In this document: positions 1 to 6,928 of the stretch, one piece after another
How the letters are laid out: each line of letters opens with the position of its first letter
Numbering within the stretch: position 1 is the stretch's first letter
Source of the DNA: an uncultured Eubacteriales bacterium
Lineage (GTDB): Bacteria; Bacillota; Clostridia; Oscillospirales; Butyricicoccaceae
Reading direction: 5' to 3'
Length of the DNA: 9,537 bases
NCBI GenBank assembly: GCA_949740695.1
Contig: CATJIY010000095.1
Coordinates: 1-9,537 of the forward strand
Made by a program: the position numbers and the translations under genes
Notes under the pieces: generated by a model
The model's input: only the letters and a program-made list of their open reading frames with translations
What the model was told of the DNA's origin: nothing
The model's database searches: none

Positions 1-27
1 ATACTGAATACTGTTTTTGCCATTATT

Positions 28-105
28 CTATTCTTTCTTGAATATCTTAAAAACATTTGAGACAAATAATCGGTCTGTTTCTTTTGCTTTCCTTATATGC
101 ACCAT
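28..105 (-). CDS. short reading frame resembling a cut-off GNAT acetyltransferase start
   Basis: Directly after the TAG stop of the AlkC-like gene, the minus strand carries an AGGAG ribosome binding site (115-119 region), an ATG at 105 with a spacing of about 8 bases, and 25 codons up to a TAG at 28-30. An in-frame ATG two codons further upstream is too close to the binding site. The peptide begins MVHIRKAKETD, which resembles the first strand and helix of GNAT N-acetyltransferases (typically IRKA..xD). That family is about 150 residues long, so this would be a truncated or frameshifted copy, or a chance short frame. A second ATG at 21-23 in another frame opens towards the window edge without a good binding site. 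The function is not established; the resemblance rests on about ten residues. Confidence 0.3.
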   Translation of the reverse strand: MVHIRKAKETDRLFVSNVFKIFKKE

Positions 106-133
106 TTTCATATCTCCTCTACGATGATTCCCT

Positions 134-952
134 CTATACCGCTTCCTCTGATTTACGAAGCGTTCTTAAAGCTTTCTTAATAATGTATCTTGTTTCCTCC
201 GTGTTGCTTTCTTCTTTCCATCTTTCACAGAGATTTCTAACAAATTCCGGTTGTGTTTTGCTTGCATCATTTAGCCAGTTTGCAACACTATCCCGAACAT
301 ATTTGGATTTGTCTGATTTTAGAGGTTCTAAAATTGATAAAGCCAGTTCAGGAGTTGTTTTTAATACCTCAATGTGTTTACACCAAACGCCTCTGGGACG
401 TGTAATCTCGCTTGCAAAACGCCGAATATATTCATTCTCATCCAATGCCCACTCTGATAATATGCTAATACTCTCATGCAGATTAGAAATGACCGAGGGG
501 CGGACAGCTACCCATGCTTCTTCCCTAACGTTAAAATGACTGTCCCTTGCAAAAGCTTCTATTTCCTTAAGCATTTGGCTAAGACTCAAGGAATTGTTCT
601 TTCCCACCATAAAACATCCCCAGCTACGAACCAAATCGGAGGAATGGTTTGCGATTATTTTTAAACATTCCTTGTCGCAATGTTTGTCAGCCTGCAAAAA
701 AAGCCCCTCTCCAATCGCTTCGCTTATGGTGTTAGATGTCTGTTTTTTCAGTTGATTGACGTGTTCTAAAATAGGCTGCAAATAGATTTCTCTCTTATTT
801 TGCAGCAACACAATGGAAAGCAATTGCCGTCTGTCAATCGCAAACCATTCTACAATATTTGCAGTTTCTATCTCGCCATGATTTAGCTTTTCTAGAATTT
901 CCGGCGAAATATCCTTTGTTGTTCTGGCGCCTTTTCGCTTTATATCTTTCAT
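134..952 (-). CDS. AlkC-like HEAT-repeat protein (DNA alkylation repair family)
   Basis: A 272-residue helical protein. I chose the ATG at 952 because GAGGGG (960-965) sits 7 bases before it; a TTG at 967 would overlap that binding site. The N-terminal part (residues 7-50, with KGAR, LNHGEIET and VEWFAID) and the central motifs RRFASEITRPRG (177-188) and KYVRDSVANWLNDASK (217-232) match the pattern of COG4335/AlkC-type HEAT-repeat proteins. These hold damaged DNA in an all-helical cradle; the family includes alkylpurine glycosylases such as AlkC and AlkD. The end (residues 255-265) is another HEAT-type helix. The length suits a reduced family member. Which residues would be catalytic cannot be judged here, so it may be a non-catalytic DNA-binding relative. 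It is transcribed away from the restriction genes, from its own promoter. It looks AT-rich (one 60-base line, 601-660, is 43% GC). Cytoplasmic, no signal peptide. Confidence 0.85.
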   Translation of the reverse strand: MKDIKRKGARTTKDISPEILEKLNHGEIETANIVEWFAIDRRQLLSIVLLQNKREIYLQPILEHVNQLKKQTSNTISEAIGEGLFLQADKHCDKECLKIIANHSSDLVRSWGCFMVGKNNSLSLSQMLKEIEAFARDSHFNVREEAWVAVRPSVISNLHESISILSEWALDENEYIRRFASEITRPRGVWCKHIEVLKTTPELALSILEPLKSDKSKYVRDSVANWLNDASKTQPEFVRNLCERWKEESNTEETRYIIKKALRTLRKSEEAV

Positions 953-1056
953 ACATTGTCCCCTCAAATTTCGATTTGCCGCTCGCTATCTTTTCTGACC
1001 CCCCTGCGGTCTTACATAATATTCATTCCTACTTCCATTCCATTTGTTTCCTCTTG

Positions 1057-1085
1057 ATTATACCACTCGGGCTTGTCTGCCGCAA
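1057..1085 (-). promoter_or_regulatory. sigma-70 type promoter for the AlkC-like gene
   Basis: On the minus strand TTGCGG (1085-1080) and a perfect TATAAT (1062-1057) are separated by exactly 17 bases, and a TGG precedes the -10 box. Transcription would start near 1050, giving a leader of about 100 bases before the ATG at 952. The -35 box lies within the first of the tandem hairpins described separately (1077-1093), so extrusion of the hairpin or a protein bound to it would compete with RNA polymerase. Confidence 0.6.
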
Positions 1086-1160
1086 GGCGGCAGGGAAACC
1101 GGCAAAGCCGGTTTCAGCTTCGGAAAAAATCCGTGCCGCCTGCCACACTGGAACGGCGCA
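1077..1160. repeat. cluster of tandem hairpins in the divergent intergenic region
   Basis: Three perfect inverted repeats follow one another: CTGCCGC-AAG-GCGGCAG (1077-1093), AAACCGGC-AAA-GCCGGTTT (1096-1114) and CGGA-AAAAA-TCCG (1121-1133). An alternative 8-base pairing, AGGCGGCA (1085-1092) with TGCCGCCT (1134-1141), would dismantle the first hairpin and close the other two into a three-way junction. A further imperfect pairing joins GTGCCG (1133-1138) to CGGCGC about 15 bases downstream. The cluster lies upstream of both predicted start sites, so it is probably not within either main transcript. No T-run follows any stem, so a terminator is unlikely. It could be a dispersed palindromic element, a protein-binding site, or a structured RNA from an unseen transcript. 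Family unknown. Confidence 0.65.
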
Positions 1161-1263
1161 ACTACCTATACCGTTTCCTCCCGCTTCTGTGGCAGAATTG
1201 TACATTGCAGTTGTGAGGAAGGCGGTGGGAACGTCAAAAATCAGCGAGGGTATTTCAAATGAA

Positions 1264-1292
1264 TTGCTATTTGGATACCAATGCGCTATAAT
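1264..1292 (+). promoter_or_regulatory. sigma-70 type promoter for the plus-strand defence cluster
   Basis: TTGCTA (1264-1269) and a perfect TATAAT (1287-1292) are 17 bases apart. Transcription would begin near 1299, about 60 bases before the ATG at 1362. It is the best plus-strand promoter I can find between here and hsdS, and no strong terminator separates the genes downstream. It may therefore serve not only the methyltransferase remnant but also the DUF262 gene and the type I locus. That last step is inference. Confidence 0.65.
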
Positions 1293-1361
1293 TTTTCTAT
1301 ATTCGCTTGCTGTGTAAAAATGACTGTTATAGAAGTTCAGCAGGTAAGAGAGGATTCATTT

Positions 1362-1670
1362 ATGCCCACACTTGAATGGATTGGCAAGGATAAAGTCGTC
1401 AACCATCACCTGGAGGTTCCCTACCGGGTACTGGAGGAACAGTATACATACAACGCAGACCAAAGCGAAAACATGATTATCCGGGGGGACAATCTGGAGG
1501 CGCTCAAAGCCCCGCTGCCCCAGTACGAGGGGAAGGTCAAGTGCGTTTATATTGATCCGCCCTACAACACAGGCAACGAGGGCTGGGTCTACAATGACAA
1601 CGTGAACGATCCAAGAATAAAGAAAAGGATTTTGGTATTGGTGGAGCCTATAAACTTGAGCAGTTTGTAG
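1362..1670 (+). pseudogene. truncated type III Mod-like (beta-class) adenine methyltransferase, N-terminal fragment
   Basis: The ATG at 1362 follows GAGAGGA with a 7-base gap. The 102 residues begin like site-specific adenine methyltransferases of the type III Mod group: RGDNLEAL at 41-48 and the catalytic motif IV in VYIDPPYNTGNEGWVYND at 63-80 (DPPY at 65-68). Sequence typical of the family continues to NDPRIKK (82-88), then switches abruptly to an unrelated tail of about 14 residues and stops. Full-length relatives have roughly 600 residues. In beta-class enzymes the target-recognition region and the FxGxG SAM-binding motif lie C-terminal to DPPY, so both are missing and the product cannot be an active methyltransferase. 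No partner res gene is present. The promoter and ribosome binding site are intact, so it is probably still transcribed and may act as a leader for the genes behind it. Confidence 0.87.
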
Positions 1671-1690
1671 AAATTATGAAGGAACTATAA
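1613..1690 (+). other. out-of-frame C-terminal gene remnant at the deletion junction
   Basis: Just where the methyltransferase fragment loses family resemblance (about 1610-1625), another plus-strand frame becomes protein-like: it reads KEKDFGIGGAYKLEQ, then FVEIMKEL and a TAA at 1688-1690. This looks like the last part of a different coding sequence fused out of frame to the methyltransferase start by a deletion. I do not recognise its family. After the TAA the stretch 1691-1772 has no supported gene; it holds a weak 5-base hairpin (1704-1717) and the ribosome binding site of the next gene (1756-1762). Confidence 0.35.
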
Positions 1691-1772
1691 CATAAGACAG
1701 CTGGGGCATATTTGCCCGATTTGCTTTACCCGCAATCTTAATACTGGATGATGAAAAGGGAGATTAAGCATT

Positions 1773-3596
1773 ATGGAAATAGAGAAGTACACCCCCAATT
1801 CATTGAGTGTCAGCGCAATTTTAGGTTTGATTGCATCGGGAGACATTGCAGTTCCGGAAATTCAGCGCCCTTTTGTTTGGAAGCGTACACAGGTACGGGA
1901 CCTTTTGGATTCTCTGTATAAAGGCTATCCAACCGGCTATTTGATTATCTGGAAAAATCCCAATGTTCGATTGAAAGACGGAAGTGTTTCTGCCGGGAAG
2001 AAAATTCTAATTGACGGACAACAACGTGTCACCGCCTTAATGACTGCTATTGCCGGAATACCAGTTATCAATAGCAGCTACAAAGAAGACCGCGTCAAAA
2101 TCGCATTTGACCCATTTCAGGCATTTTCTGATGCTCCTGATGCGGATATTTTTGCAGTACAGGACTCCAGCCATCTCAGGAGCAAGCGATGGATACCGGA
2201 CATCGCGGATGTATTCAAAAACGACTTTTCGGTATTTTCTTTTATTACCCAATATTGTACTGACAATCCGGAAATGAAACCAGAGAAGCTGGACAGAATC
2301 ATAACAAAACTTCGCGCTATTGGGAATCGATCCATTGGCGTGATTGAGCTTTCAGAGCACTTGGATATTGATGTGGTCACAGACATATTTATCCGTATCA
2401 ATTCCAAAGGCACTGCATTAAGCCAAGGCGACTTTGTTATGTCTAAAATTGCCTCGGATGAGATATACGGTGGCAACACTTTACGTAAGGCTATCGATTA
2501 CTTTGCACACTTGGCGGTAGACCCCTCTTTTGCCAGGTTCATCGCTCGGGAGGACGCTACGTTCGCTGCTACCGAGTATTGGCCAAAGATTTCGTGGCTA
2601 AAAGATGAACGGGACGATGTTTATGACCCGGATTATGATGATGTCCTTCGAGTGGCATTTATGCATAAGTTTCCCCGCGCTAAATTGTCTGATCTTGTAA
2701 GCCTATTATCGGGCCGGGATTTCGATACAAAAGAGTATCGGGAAGAGATTACTGCTGACACCTATGCAAAACTGAAAGCGGGCGTACTGAACGTATTCAG
2801 CGAGTATAATTTCAAGCAGTTTATGGCTGCTCTCCGAGGTGCAGGGTTCGTCTCCAGCAAGGTGGTTAGTTCACAAATGGCTTTAGACTTTGCGTATACG
2901 TTGTATCTCATACTTACCCGAACGAGAGAAGCATCTCCTGGCGAGGTGAAGAGGACAGTACAAAAATGGTACGTATTATCTGTGTTAACGGGACGATATA
3001 GCGCCTCGCCTGAGTCGGCTTTTGCTCGGGATATTCGTCTCATTAATGAAAACGGTGTGCTTTCAACCTTAAAAGACATTGAAGCTGCAACATTGTCTGA
3101 CACATTTTGGAAAGTAGCGGTTCCGCAGAATCTCTGCAATACGTCGACCAACAATCCTTCCTATCTTGTTTACTTGGCGGCGCAGGTTGCGATGAATGAT
3201 ATTTCCCTATTGTCCAATAATCTTCAGATTCGTGATCTCCTCTTAACCGCCGCAGACGTCCACCATGTATTCTCCAAAGAATATCTTAAATCGCTGGGGT
3301 ATGAGAGAGGGAAGTATAATCAAGTTGCAAATTATGCTTTTTTGGATGCACAGGTTAATAAATCTATTGGTAGGAAGGCGCCAACCGTGTATTTCCGGGA
3401 AGCATTGGCCCAGTGTGATACCGGGATAATCACTTGTGGTTCCATCACAGATCGGGATATATTGATGAAAAATCTGCAAATGAACTGCATTCCCCTGGAG
3501 GTCTTTGATATGGATGAAAGCCGTTATGGCGAGTTTTTGGAGAAGCGGCGGGAACTTATGGCTCAAAAAATCAGGAAGCACTATGAATCATTATAA
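1773..3596 (+). CDS. DUF262/HNH nuclease of the GmrSD type (modification-dependent restriction)
   Basis: A 607-residue protein; the ATG follows AAGGGAG (1756-1762) at 10 bases. The N-terminal DUF262 (GmrS-like, ParB/Srx-fold) domain shows EIQRPFVWK (29-37), the nucleotide-binding signature ILIDGQQRVTAL (78-89, DGQQR at 81-85) and FIRINSKGTALS (206-217). The C-terminal part carries an HNH pattern of the DUF1524/GmrD kind: DVHHVF (495-500) with the likely catalytic pair H497/H498, then NQVANYAFL (516-524), and N529 and I532 before KAPTVYF. Both halves therefore look intact in one chain. Known relatives are type IV enzymes that use a nucleotide to sense and cut modified DNA, for example glucosylated hydroxymethylcytosine for GmrSD; SspE has a related build. 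The substrate here is unknown. It lies 65 bases before hsdR on the same strand, and genes of this family often sit inside type I loci. Moderately AT-rich (2281-2340 is 47% GC). A fused single chain rather than separate S and D subunits is common in the family. Confidence 0.9.
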   Translation: MEIEKYTPNSLSVSAILGLIASGDIAVPEIQRPFVWKRTQVRDLLDSLYKGYPTGYLIIWKNPNVRLKDGSVSAGKKILIDGQQRVTALMTAIAGIPVINSSYKEDRVKIAFDPFQAFSDAPDADIFAVQDSSHLRSKRWIPDIADVFKNDFSVFSFITQYCTDNPEMKPEKLDRIITKLRAIGNRSIGVIELSEHLDIDVVTDIFIRINSKGTALSQGDFVMSKIASDEIYGGNTLRKAIDYFAHLAVDPSFARFIAREDATFAATEYWPKISWLKDERDDVYDPDYDDVLRVAFMHKFPRAKLSDLVSLLSGRDFDTKEYREEITADTYAKLKAGVLNVFSEYNFKQFMAALRGAGFVSSKVVSSQMALDFAYTLYLILTRTREASPGEVKRTVQKWYVLSVLTGRYSASPESAFARDIRLINENGVLSTLKDIEAATLSDTFWKVAVPQNLCNTSTNNPSYLVYLAAQVAMNDISLLSNNLQIRDLLLTAADVHHVFSKEYLKSLGYERGKYNQVANYAFLDAQVNKSIGRKAPTVYFREALAQCDTGIITCGSITDRDILMKNLQMNCIPLEVFDMDESRYGEFLEKRRELMAQKIRKHYESL

Positions 3597-3630
3597 TGTG
3601 AAGGTGTTTTGGGAACGGGAAAAGATGTAA
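3583..3630 (+). other. 15-codon overlapping mini reading frame after the DUF262 gene
   Basis: An ATG inside the last codons of the DUF262 gene opens a 15-residue frame in another phase, ending in TAA at 3628-3630. It begins MNHYNVKVFWE, which faintly resembles the start of DUF1902/HicB-like antitoxin proteins (VKVFWDDE). No clear ribosome binding site precedes it. It may be a remnant of a gene replaced when hsdR joined the cluster, a translational coupling device, or chance. The rest of the 65-base gap to hsdR holds only the hsdR binding site. Confidence 0.15.
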
Positions 3631-3661
3631 ACGCCCTATCTTTAGAGAATGGAGGGATATC

Positions 3662-6600
3662 ATGAACAGCAACTTTTGTTTTTTAGAGAAAGATTTCCCT
3701 GTTTTATTCAACTTTGGCCAGTTGGCAGAAGAATACTGTTACAGTGATCCCAACTCCTGCTTAATGAAGCTGGGGATGATTGGCGAAACAATCGTCAATC
3801 TGATGTTTACCTATGACCGGATTTCACTTCCAGACGATCATACAGCGGTAAAGCGGATTGATACCCTCTACCGTGAGGGCTTGCTGACACAGGATCTGGT
3901 GGATATTCTGCACGTTCTCCGCAAGGCGCGCAATAAGGCGGTTCATGAGAATTATGCTTCTGTCACAGATGCAACGGCGCTTCTGCCTATGGCGCACAGC
4001 CTGTGCGAATGGTTCATGCAGACTTATGGCGACTGGAATTATCAACACCATGAATTTGTGATGCCTGCTCCGCGGCGGCAGGCAAAGGCCATCGATCAGG
4101 CGGCGGAAGAGCAAACCGAAACCCGCTTGACACAGCAGGCCGTGACAAGAGCCGCACAGACAAAAGCGATTTCTAAAGACAGCCGCCGCAAGCGGGCCAG
4201 CCAGACGGCCAGCCAGCGCCAGAGGACCGAGGCGGAGACGCGGTTCCTCATCGACCAGCAGCTCCGGCAGGTGGGTTGGGAGGCCGACACGGAGAACCTG
4301 CGCTTCTCAAAGGGAACGCTCCCTGCCAAAGGTCGGAACATCGCCATCGCTGAATGGCCTACGGACTCCACAGTAGGAAATCATGGCTATGCCGACTATG
4401 CTCTTTTTATAGGCCTGCAATTTGTCGGTATCATTGAAGCAAAGGCGGAGCACAAGGACATTCCCTCCGTGATTGATTATCAGGGGAAGGACTATCCCCG
4501 CAATATTCGCGCGGCAGATGGGCAGTACCAGGTTGGGATCTGGGGCAGTTATAAAGTGCCGTTTACCTTTGCGACCAATGGCAGGCCATATCTGGAGCAG
4601 TATAAAACAAAGTCCGGTATCTGGTTTCTGGATCTCCGCCAGCCCTCCAATGCACCGAAGGCTCTGCGGGGATGGATGAGTCCGGATAATCTTTTGGAGC
4701 TGATGGATAAGGATATCGATGCAGGCAATCGGAAACTGGAGCAGATGGCCTTTGATCTGCTGCGGGATAAAGATGGGCTGAATCTCCGAGATTATCAGCT
4801 GCGAGCCATTCAGGCGGCCGAACAAGCCATCATGGATGGGAAAAATACGGCCCTGCTGGCTATGGCAACCGGTACGGGCAAAACCAGAACGGTGCTGGGC
4901 ATGATCTACCGTTTCTTGAAGACCGGCCGTTTCAAACGAATCCTGTTCCTGGTGGATCGCACCGCTTTGGGAGAGCAGGCATTGGATGTATTCAAAGAGG
5001 TCAGGCTGGAGGACCTGATGCCTCTGGCGGACATCTATAACATCAAGGGGCTGGAAGACAAGGAGATCGAGCGGGAGACCCGCATCCAGGTGGCCACCGT
5101 ACAGGGGATGGTGAAACGCGTTCTCTATAATGACGGGGAAACCATGCCTGCGGTCAGCGACTATGACCTGATCATTGTGGATGAGGCCCACCGGGGCTAC
5201 CTTCTGGACAAGGAGATGGGGGACACGGAACTCCTCTATCGGGATCAGAGGGACTACCAGAGCAAATACCGCAGCGTGATCGAGTATTTTGATGCGGTGA
5301 AAATCGCTCTGACAGCTACCCCTGCCCTCCAGACTACCAAGATTTTTGGCCAGCCGGTCTTCAAGTATACCTATCGGGAAGCGGTCATCGAGGGGTATCT
5401 GGTGGATCACGACGCGCCCCACGATCTCCATACCAGACTGCGCGATGAGGGCATCCACTATCAATCCGGCGATACCGTCACCGTCTACGACCCGGTGACC
5501 GGCGAAATCACCAACAGCGAACTGCTCAACGATGAACTCGACTTCGATGTGGAGCAGTTCAATAAGAAGGTCATCACCCGCCCTTTTAACGAGGCGGTGC
5601 TGGCCGAGATTGCCAAAGACATCGACCCGGAGAATCCGGAGGAACAGGGCAAAACGCTCATCTATGCCGTGGATGATCAGCATGCCGACATGATCGTGGA
5701 CATCCTTAAGAACATCTACACTGAATACGGAGTGGACAACGACGCGATCATGAAGATCACCGGCAGCGTGGGCGGCGGCAATCCCAAAAAGGTACAGGAG
5801 GCCATCAAGCGGTTCAAGAATGAGCGCTATCCCAGCATTGCCGTCACCGTGGATCTGCTGACTACCGGCATCGATGTGCCGGAGATCACCAACCTGGTGT
5901 TCCTGCGCCGGGTGAAATCCCGCATCCTGTTTGAGCAGATGTTGGGCCGTGCTACCCGCCTGTGCCCCAAGATCCATAAGACCCATTTTGAGATTTACGA
6001 CCCGGTGGGCGTCTATGAATCCCTGGAAGCGGTTAACACCATGAAACCGTTGGCGGCCAATCCGTCCGTCTCTTTTGGGCAACTGCTGGACGGCCTGGAA
6101 GTGCTGGAAGAGGAAAAACAGATCGAGTACCAGATCGACCAGATCATCGCAAAACTCCAGAGGAAAAAGCAGAAACTGGACAGCAAGACCATGGAGCATT
6201 TCGTCAGCATGACCGGCGGTATGGACCCCAGCCGGTTTATTCAGCAGCTGGGACAGGAGCCGCCTCAGCAGGCCCGCAGCCGCATTTTGGCGCATCGGGA
6301 CCTGTTTGAACTGCTGGGGGAGCCTCGGGCCCACGGCGGCCGCCAGGTAGTCGTCTCCGATACGCCGGATGAGCTGGTCAGCCATACCCGTGGTTACGGT
6401 ACCGGCAGCCGCCCGGAGGACTATTTGGACGACTTTGCCGGCTATGTACAGACCCATCTCAACGAGGTGGCGGCGCTGAATATCGTCTGTACCCGTCCGA
6501 AGGAGTTGACCCGGGCGAGCTTGAAGGACCTGCGCCTGACGCTGGACCGGGAGGGTTTCACCACCCAGCAGCTTAACACCGCCATATCGGAGCTGACCAA

Positions 6601-6928
6601 CGAGGAGATGACGGCGGACATTATCAGCCTGATTCGCCGGTATGCCATCGGCTCTACCCTCATCAGCCACGAAGCCCGTATCCGCCGGGCGGTGGACAAG
6701 CTGAAAAAGGCCCATAAATTCACGGCTATCGAGCAAAAGTGGATCGGCCGCATGGAAAAATACCTCATGGAGGAATCCGTGCTCAATGTGGGCGTTTTCG
6801 ATGAGGACACCCGATTCAGAGGTGAGGGCGGGTTTAAGAAAATCGACCGGATTTTCCAAAATAAGTTAGAAAGCATCGTGCTGGAACTCAACGAGTATCT
6901 GTACGATGACGGAGGGAGAACCGCTTGA
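3662..6928 (+). CDS. hsdR: type I restriction enzyme R subunit with N-terminal DUF4145 domain (EcoEI-like HsdR)
   Basis: A 1088-residue ATP-dependent translocase/endonuclease that cuts DNA lacking the HsdMS methylation. GGAGGG (3651-3656) lies 5 bases before the ATG. Domains in order: DUF4145 (about 1-125) with ARNKAVHENY at 89-98, giving an HEPN-type R90-x4-H95; a basic, Q/A-rich linker (140-190); the HsdR_N PD-(D/E)xK nuclease with D245, E259 and K261 (IIEAKA); a superfamily 2 helicase with Walker A ATGTGKT (402-408), DEAH (507-510), TATP (551-554), TTGIDVPE (734-741) and QMLGRATR (759-766); and a C-terminal region of the EcoEI_R_C kind (about 810-1088). All catalytic motifs are intact. The linker contains a 12-base tandem repeat (4195-4216, giving ASQT-ASQR). 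Base composition is mosaic: the line 3781-3840 is 43% GC, 4201-4260 is 70%, 4381-4440 is 43% and 6301-6360 is 70%. Its stop overlaps the next gene by 4 bases (TTGA). Confidence 0.97.
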   Translation: MNSNFCFLEKDFPVLFNFGQLAEEYCYSDPNSCLMKLGMIGETIVNLMFTYDRISLPDDHTAVKRIDTLYREGLLTQDLVDILHVLRKARNKAVHENYASVTDATALLPMAHSLCEWFMQTYGDWNYQHHEFVMPAPRRQAKAIDQAAEEQTETRLTQQAVTRAAQTKAISKDSRRKRASQTASQRQRTEAETRFLIDQQLRQVGWEADTENLRFSKGTLPAKGRNIAIAEWPTDSTVGNHGYADYALFIGLQFVGIIEAKAEHKDIPSVIDYQGKDYPRNIRAADGQYQVGIWGSYKVPFTFATNGRPYLEQYKTKSGIWFLDLRQPSNAPKALRGWMSPDNLLELMDKDIDAGNRKLEQMAFDLLRDKDGLNLRDYQLRAIQAAEQAIMDGKNTALLAMATGTGKTRTVLGMIYRFLKTGRFKRILFLVDRTALGEQALDVFKEVRLEDLMPLADIYNIKGLEDKEIERETRIQVATVQGMVKRVLYNDGETMPAVSDYDLIIVDEAHRGYLLDKEMGDTELLYRDQRDYQSKYRSVIEYFDAVKIALTATPALQTTKIFGQPVFKYTYREAVIEGYLVDHDAPHDLHTRLRDEGIHYQSGDTVTVYDPVTGEITNSELLNDELDFDVEQFNKKVITRPFNEAVLAEIAKDIDPENPEEQGKTLIYAVDDQHADMIVDILKNIYTEYGVDNDAIMKITGSVGGGNPKKVQEAIKRFKNERYPSIAVTVDLLTTGIDVPEITNLVFLRRVKSRILFEQMLGRATRLCPKIHKTHFEIYDPVGVYESLEAVNTMKPLAANPSVSFGQLLDGLEVLEEEKQIEYQIDQIIAKLQRKKQKLDSKTMEHFVSMTGGMDPSRFIQQLGQEPPQQARSRILAHRDLFELLGEPRAHGGRQVVVSDTPDELVSHTRGYGTGSRPEDYLDDFAGYVQTHLNEVAALNIVCTRPKELTRASLKDLRLTLDREGFTTQQLNTAISELTNEEMTADIISLIRRYAIGSTLISHEARIRRAVDKLKKAHKFTAIEQKWIGRMEKYLMEESVLNVGVFDEDTRFRGEGGFKKIDRIFQNKLESIVLELNEYLYDDGGRTA
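6911..6927 (+). promoter_or_regulatory. strong ribosome binding site feeding a TTG start inside the hsdR end
   Basis: GGAGGG (6911-6916), within the last codons of hsdR, stands 8 bases before TTG (6925-6927), which overlaps the hsdR stop as TTGA. No ATG or GTG is better placed, so this decides the start of the unnamed gene. A weak start codon behind a strong binding site and an overlap suggests that translation depends on ribosomes finishing hsdR, which would hold the product near or below HsdR levels. Confidence 0.75.

Larger units (their letters stand above)
968..1361. other. divergent intergenic region of about 400 bases
   Basis: This stretch separates the minus-strand AlkC-like gene from the plus-strand methyltransferase remnant. 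It contains the minus-strand promoter (1057-1085), the hairpin cluster (1077-1160) and the plus-strand promoter (1264-1292). Between about 1160 and 1260 I see nothing that supports a gene: the frames that stay open there start with TTG, lack a ribosome binding site and run straight through the hairpins. The arrangement of two promoters facing apart around a palindromic cluster suggests a shared control region, though no operator for a known regulator is recognisable. Confidence 0.6.

Noticed and set aside
57..539. Plus-strand frame of 160 codons opposite the AlkC-like gene
   Set aside because: The minus strand has a clear HEAT-repeat family match, a binding site and a promoter; this frame has none and its sequence is not protein-like beyond a hydrophobic start.
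1044..1262. Open frame with a TTYTVSSRF stretch, vaguely like small transposon-encoded proteins
   Set aside because: It starts with TTG, has no ribosome binding site, runs through three hairpins and the match is under ten residues.
1281..1361. Upstream in-frame ATG for the methyltransferase remnant
   Set aside because: It lies within the -10 box of the predicted promoter and has no binding site, while the ATG at 1362 has both a good binding site and the family's usual first residues.
1704..1717. Possible terminator GGGCA-TATT-TGCCC before the DUF262 gene
   Set aside because: The stem is only 5 bases and is not followed by a T-run.
3592..3597. TATAAT at the end of the DUF262 gene as a promoter for hsdR
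   Set aside because: At 16-18 base spacing the upstream hexamers (around 3568-3575) do not resemble TTGACA, and there is no TG extension.
4195..4216. Two tandem copies of GGCCAGCCAG as a mobile or CRISPR-like repeat
   Set aside because: The period is 12 bases, in frame, encoding ASQT-ASQR in a low-complexity linker of HsdR; there are only two copies. No CRISPR array, tRNA or rRNA was seen in the window.
4307..6859. An 850-codon open frame antisense to hsdR
   Set aside because: It mirrors the GC-rich codons of hsdR, shows no recognisable domain, and its translation is low in complexity. hsdR on the plus strand has every expected motif.
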